Source: Fistulifera solaris (lineage: Eukaryota; Bacillariophyta; Bacillariophyceae; Naviculales; Stauroneidaceae). From it: a DNA stretch of 43,000 bases. Location of the stretch: assembly GCA_030295235.1 (NCBI GenBank), contig AP026122.1, positions 1 to 43,000 of the forward strand, in the 5' to 3' direction. Under the pieces are notes generated by a model, which worked only from the letters and a program-made list of their open reading frames with translations, had not been told where the DNA came from and did not search any database. The position numbers and the translations under genes were made by a program. Below, one piece after another: positions 39,325-43,000 of this stretch; within the stretch, counting starts at the first letter, position 1; every line of letters starts with the position of its first letter.

Positions 39325-39492
39325 ATTATACACTGTTTTAAATAAATTAGTAATAAAAATTTTAAGAGTGGTATTTCAAAGATCGTTTAAGTAATTTGCT
39401 TGCGCAAAGACTCATTTATTCAATAGAAACTATTAAATAAATATCAACTCCCACTTATGCTGCACATAAAAATTTTTATGACAATATATAAC

Positions 39493-39525
<33 letters not shown>

Positions 39526-41430
39526 CCGCAGGTACTCCGCATCTTCACGGAAAATTCAATTTCACTGAGATTATGTTGGAGACAGTAGGACAGTCGTTAC
39601 GCCATTCATGCAGGACACCAATTAAATGCCAAGGAATTTCGCTACCTTAGGACCGTCAGAGTTACAGCCGCCGTTTACTGGGAGTTAGGATCGAAGCGTA
39701 ATTACTTCTTTCTTTAATCTTGCAGCACTGGGCAGGCGTCAGTCTCAATACATCTTTTACAAATTAGCAGAGACCTGTGTTTTTAATAAACAGTCGCTGT
39801 CCTCGATTCTGTGACAACTTTACAAGGTTGCCCTAATAAAGTTACTCCTTCTTCCGAAGTTACGGAGTCATTTTGCCGAGTTCCTTCAACATAATTATCT
39901 CAAGCGTCTTAATTTACTAAATTTGTCCACCTGTGTCGGTTTAAGTACGGTTTTAAAATTTAAAGGCTATTTCTTTTTGAAAAAATAATATAAACTTTTT
40001 ATTTTTACCATAAAATAAAAATAATATTTTTATTTTGTCACTATAAATTAATAAAAAATTTCATTTTTACCCATCGATTAGAACTTTCGTTTTTTCTCTT
40101 AAGACGATTAACTTTTTACTCCCCAAAACGTGATTAGCCTTTTGTTTTGGAAACCTAGGACTTAAGACGACAATGTTTCGCACATTGTTTATCGTTACTC
40201 ATATCAACATTTTCACTCCTGAATTTTCTAAATTATGTTGTCCATAATTTTCACAAACATACAGGACGTTCTGCTACCATTAAACAATTTTTTGTTTAAT
40301 CTACGGTTTCGGTAAATAGTTTAAGTCCCTTTACATTTTCAATGCAAAAACTCGACCAATAAGCTGTTACGCTTTCTTTTGAGGCTGGCTGCTTCTAATC
40401 CTACCTATCGGTTGTCATCATTCTTTCACATTTTTTTCACTTAACTATTTTTAAGGACCTTAACCTTTAGTCTGGGCTGTTTCCCTCGACTATAGATCTT
40501 AGCATCTATAGTCTGTCTGCTTAAAGTCTTTTAAATTGTATTCGAAGTTTTAATAAACTCAGTAAGATTTTACTCCCATTGCTTATCAAGAGCTCTACCC
40601 CAAATTAAAGAAATTTTAAACGCTCTACTTAAATAGATTTCGCAGAAAACCAGCTATCTCTAAGTTTGATTGGCCTTTCACCCCTAACCACAAGTCATCC
40701 CAGTATTTTTCCACATACACGGGTTCGGTCCTCCAATAAGTATTACTACTTGAAATTCAACCAGCTCATGGTTAGATCACTTAGTTTCGGGTCTTATTTT
40801 AGAAACTTAAAACATTTTAAAATTCAATTTCTTTTCGCCTACGTAGATATTTTACTTAAGCTCGCTACTAAAATAAACTTGTTGATCCATTATACAAAAG
40901 GTACGTTGTCACTTTATAAAGCTACAACTGTTTGTTTGCATTAAAATTCATTATCTTTTCAATTTTACAAAATCTTTTTCACCTTTCCTTCACAGTACTT
41001 TTCACTATCAAACATCAAAATTTTAGACTTTGAGGGTGGTCCCCAATATTCAATCAATACACGACTTGTATCAATTTACTTTAATCAAAAGTTAAAATTA
41101 AATAGAATTTTACAGGGTTTTACCTTCTCTGACTTTTTAAAAATTAAATTCTAAATTATAACTTTTTAGTCTAAGTCGCACATCTGCTCTCCACTACTAA
41201 TGCTATCTCGGTTGATTTCTTTCTTAGTTACTGAGATGATTCAGTTCACTAAGTTGAATTATGTTAATTATAAAATTAACACAAGTTTAAATTAAACAAA
41301 ACTTGGTTTTCCATAATGGGAAATTGTAGTTCTCAGCAAAATATTTTACTCGCTACAAAATTTTGTTGTTAAACACCCACTTTTATTTTTTGATGTATAG
41401 GAATTCCTTTAATGCATTATAAAACTTTTA
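38680..41430 (-). rRNA. rnl: Large-subunit ribosomal RNA
   Basis: Minus-strand LSU landmarks include the sarcin-ricin loop AGTACGAGAGGACC (38890-38903), AGTACGCCAGGGATAACAG of the peptidyl-transferase region (near 39100), GACTGGGGCGGTCGCCTCC (near 39298), CTTTCCGTCTAGC in complement (39510) and a 5' domain with CAATTTCCCATTATGG (near 41320). The 3' end follows GGCAAGTGCTAATTG (near 38690-38710). About 2750 nt, ends estimated. No intron is seen. It is preceded by trnH with almost no spacer. Confidence 0.96.
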
Positions 41431-41434
41431 ACTA

Positions 41435-41508
41435 GGCGAATAATAGGATTTGAACCTATGACCTCTAGAACCACAATCTAGCACTCTAACCAACTGAGTT
41501 ATACCCAC
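41435..41508 (-). tRNA. trnH(gtg): tRNA-His(GUG)
   Basis: Acceptor GTGGGTA/TATTCGC, discriminator C, anticodon stem CTAGA/TCTAG around TTGTGGT giving GTG, and T arm ATAGG-TTCAAAT-CCTAT. It probably defines the 5' end of rnl. A 13-bp hairpin lies 3 nt upstream. Confidence 0.94.
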
Positions 41509-41511
41509 AAA

Positions 41512-41540
41512 TTGAATTTGAAAACTTTTTTCAAATTCAA
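41512..41540. other. Perfect 13-bp hairpin between nad5 and trnH
   Basis: TTGAATTTGAAAA (41512-41524) and TTTTCAAATTCAA (41528-41540) are exact inverted repeats around a 3-nt loop. In the sense of transcription the hairpin comes after nad5 and just before trnH and the rRNA genes. A terminator for the upstream transcript, a processing or stability element, or part of an rRNA promoter are all possible. It is the longest perfect short palindrome noticed outside the repeat array. Confidence 0.75.
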
Positions 41541-41731
41541 CTATCTTAGCTTTATTTATATTTGGTAAAACGAAATATGAACTTTTCAATGTAACTACAG
41601 ACTCAAAACCCTCTAATAAAAAGTTCTATGAATCTTTATAAAATAAATTCGCAAAGCTGAACATTTATTTTTGGACAAAAAGGTTACAATTCGACAAATT
41701 ATTATATTTAGCTCTTCATTTTTAGTATTTT
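41541..41731. other. AT-rich spacer after nad5
   Basis: These ~190 bp between the likely nad5 stop and the hairpin show no ORF, tRNA or rRNA signature. Because the nad5 end is uncertain, some of it could be the nad5 C-terminus. Confidence 0.4.
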
Positions 41732-43000
41732 TCAATTAATTCTAAGTTTTGTTTTATTTAATACTTTTTCCTTAGGAGTTGGCTCGTATAGAATAAAAAT
41801 GCTGAAACAAAACTAAAATAAATACTATTCGATCATTAAATAATGAAAACTGTACGAATGCCTCTCGAAACCTAAAAGAAAAGTTACTCCCATTAGAATT
41901 AAAAAGTATAATGGTAAATAAATCCTGTTTGCATCTTATGTAAACTAGAACCAATTTTAAAGCAACGCTAGATAAACCGGTAGGACCCAGAATTTCAAAA
42001 ATACCTCTATCAACAAATTTATAGCTAGTTGAATAACCAAATTTAAAGAAAACTGCGCTAAATATTCGTTATAAATTTTATCAAAATACCATTTTCGATT
42101 TAAAAATTATAAATTTTTTACCAACAAAAGAAGTTTTTAGTTTGAATAATAAATCTGATCTAAATGAATATAAAAATAAGCTGATAAAACTCTAATAAAC
42201 TTAATTTTACAGGTAAAGTTTTATAAAGGTTGGTATAAATTCAGCGTCAAATAAATTCATATTAACAGCATTAACATAAATAGCGCTTCAAAAACGGAGT
42301 TCCAACACCTACGATCATATCTTTAGTATAATATCCTACTAACATACTAGGTATTGATAAACTAGCCAATGCTATACAAATATTCAAGCCTGAATCAGCG
42401 GCATAAGAAATTACTTTTTATAACCGTTAGGCTTCGATAAAAAGTTAGATAGGCTAGTCTAGTGGAATAAAAGCTGTAAAGAAAGCTCCAACAGTTCCTA
42501 AAAATAACTAAAATAACCAGGCAAACTATATTTACCATAAGCTACTTCTAAAATTAAATCTTTAGAATAAAAACCGGTTAAAAAGGAAAACCAATTAATG
42601 CTAAAGAACCAATTGTCATCATAGCATAAGTGAAGGGTAGAAGAGATTTTAAACCACCCATTTTTCGCATATCTTGTTCATCCGCAACAGCATGGATGAC
42701 TGACTCCTAAAAAAGCAATGCCTTAAAAATGCGTGATTAGATAAAATGAAAAACCTACTGAATAATTCGATAAACCACATGCAAAACCATGTAACCTAAT
42801 TGGCTACAAGTAGAATAAGCTATAACACGCTTTAAGTCATTTTGCAATAAACCAGTTGTAGACGCAAAAATGCAGTAAGTGCACCAACTATAGTAATTAT
42901 TTCTAAAACATTAGGAATAAATTCATATAGAAAAGAACTTCGAACAGTAAGAACACACCTGCAGTAACCATCGTAGCAGCATGAATTAACAGATACAGGG
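41732..43000 (-). CDS. nad5: NADH dehydrogenase subunit 5, C-terminal part
   Basis: This is the continuation of the gene that starts at 843, passing through the terminal overlap (42903-43000 = 1-100). Frames show the family's middle and end: [33 protein letters not shown] with [12 protein letters not shown] in the discriminator helices, an [16 protein letters not shown] block, and [27 protein letters not shown] and QTGFIYHY close the C-terminus. About ten single-base indels occur. The stop is unclear: a TGA at 41732 or an earlier TAA in another frame. Confidence 0.93.
42903..43000. repeat. Terminal overlap, copy 2
   Basis: These 98 bases repeat the window start (1-100) with three small indel differences. 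The copy is an assembly overlap of a circular-mapping molecule, not a biological repeat. Confidence 0.93.

Noticed and set aside
38702-41000. Several plus-strand open frames (for example 38702-38905, 39093-39341 and 40666-40944).
   Set aside because: They lie within the large rRNA gene on the opposite strand; rRNA sequence conservation explains the region.

Overview
This window is an essentially complete mitochondrial genome from a protist. The first ~100 bases recur at the end (1-100 versus 42903-43000), so the real molecule is a circle, or maps as one, of about 42.9 kb. It is AT-rich and intron-free. It carries a bacterial-like set of genes: complex I (nad1-4, 4L, 5, 6, 7, 9 and a split nad11), cob, cox1-3, atp6/8/9, tatC and a probable tatA, many ribosomal proteins (rps2, 3, 4, 7, 8, 10, 11, 12, 13, 14, 19; rpl2, 5, 6, 14, 16, 31 and a probable rpl10), rns, rnl and 24 tRNA genes. 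There is no trnT and no atp1. This content and size point to a stramenopile, most plausibly a bicosoecid close to Cafeteria roenbergensis, whose mtDNA I recall as about 43 kb. The taxon is an inference.

The sequence behaves like an unpolished long-read assembly. Nearly every long gene is broken by single-base indels, mostly in A/T runs, while protein conservation continues across the breaks, and the two copies of the terminal overlap disagree at three places. I therefore annotate whole genes across frameshifts and treat the breaks as sequencing errors, not pseudogenes.

Layout: 0-4 kb, minus strand: nad5 (5' part), trnS, cob, trnMf, cox1, trnQ. 4.1-10.1 kb: a gene-free, very AT-rich array of ~0.82-0.94 kb repeats in two inverted arms around a ~90 bp unique centre. 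10.1-12.05 kb, plus strand: four tightly packed ORFs with no recognised family. 12.1-18.1 kb, minus: trnE, trnV, nad11b, a small ORF, nad11a, nad4L, trnK, atp9, and the bacterial-order block rpl2-rps19-rps3-rpl16. 18.2-24 kb: plus islands (rps11-trnY-trnP, tatA/tatC, trnR, atp8-trnA) among minus genes (rpl10-like, nad1, rpl14-rpl5, rps12-rps7). 24-43 kb, almost all minus: rps4, rps2, rpl6, rps8, rps10, atp6, rps14, nad9, rpl31, nad7, cox2, nad3, cox3, rps13, nad4, nad2, nad6, rns, rnl, and nad5 closing the circle.

The genes supply subunits of complexes I, III, IV and V, a Tat translocase for the inner membrane, and most of the machinery to translate them. Long minus-strand transcription units seem to be cut at tRNAs. 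At three junctions without a complete tRNA there are tRNA-like remnants (acceptor stem plus T arm only). The best of these fits exactly between the rps13 stop and the cox3 start. Other points of interest: all clearly placed stops are TAA while TGA sits at a conserved Trp position in rps3; nad11 is split into two ORFs with a small membrane ORF between; a 5S-rRNA-like motif lies next to rns; and the inverted array is joined to the unknown ORF cluster.
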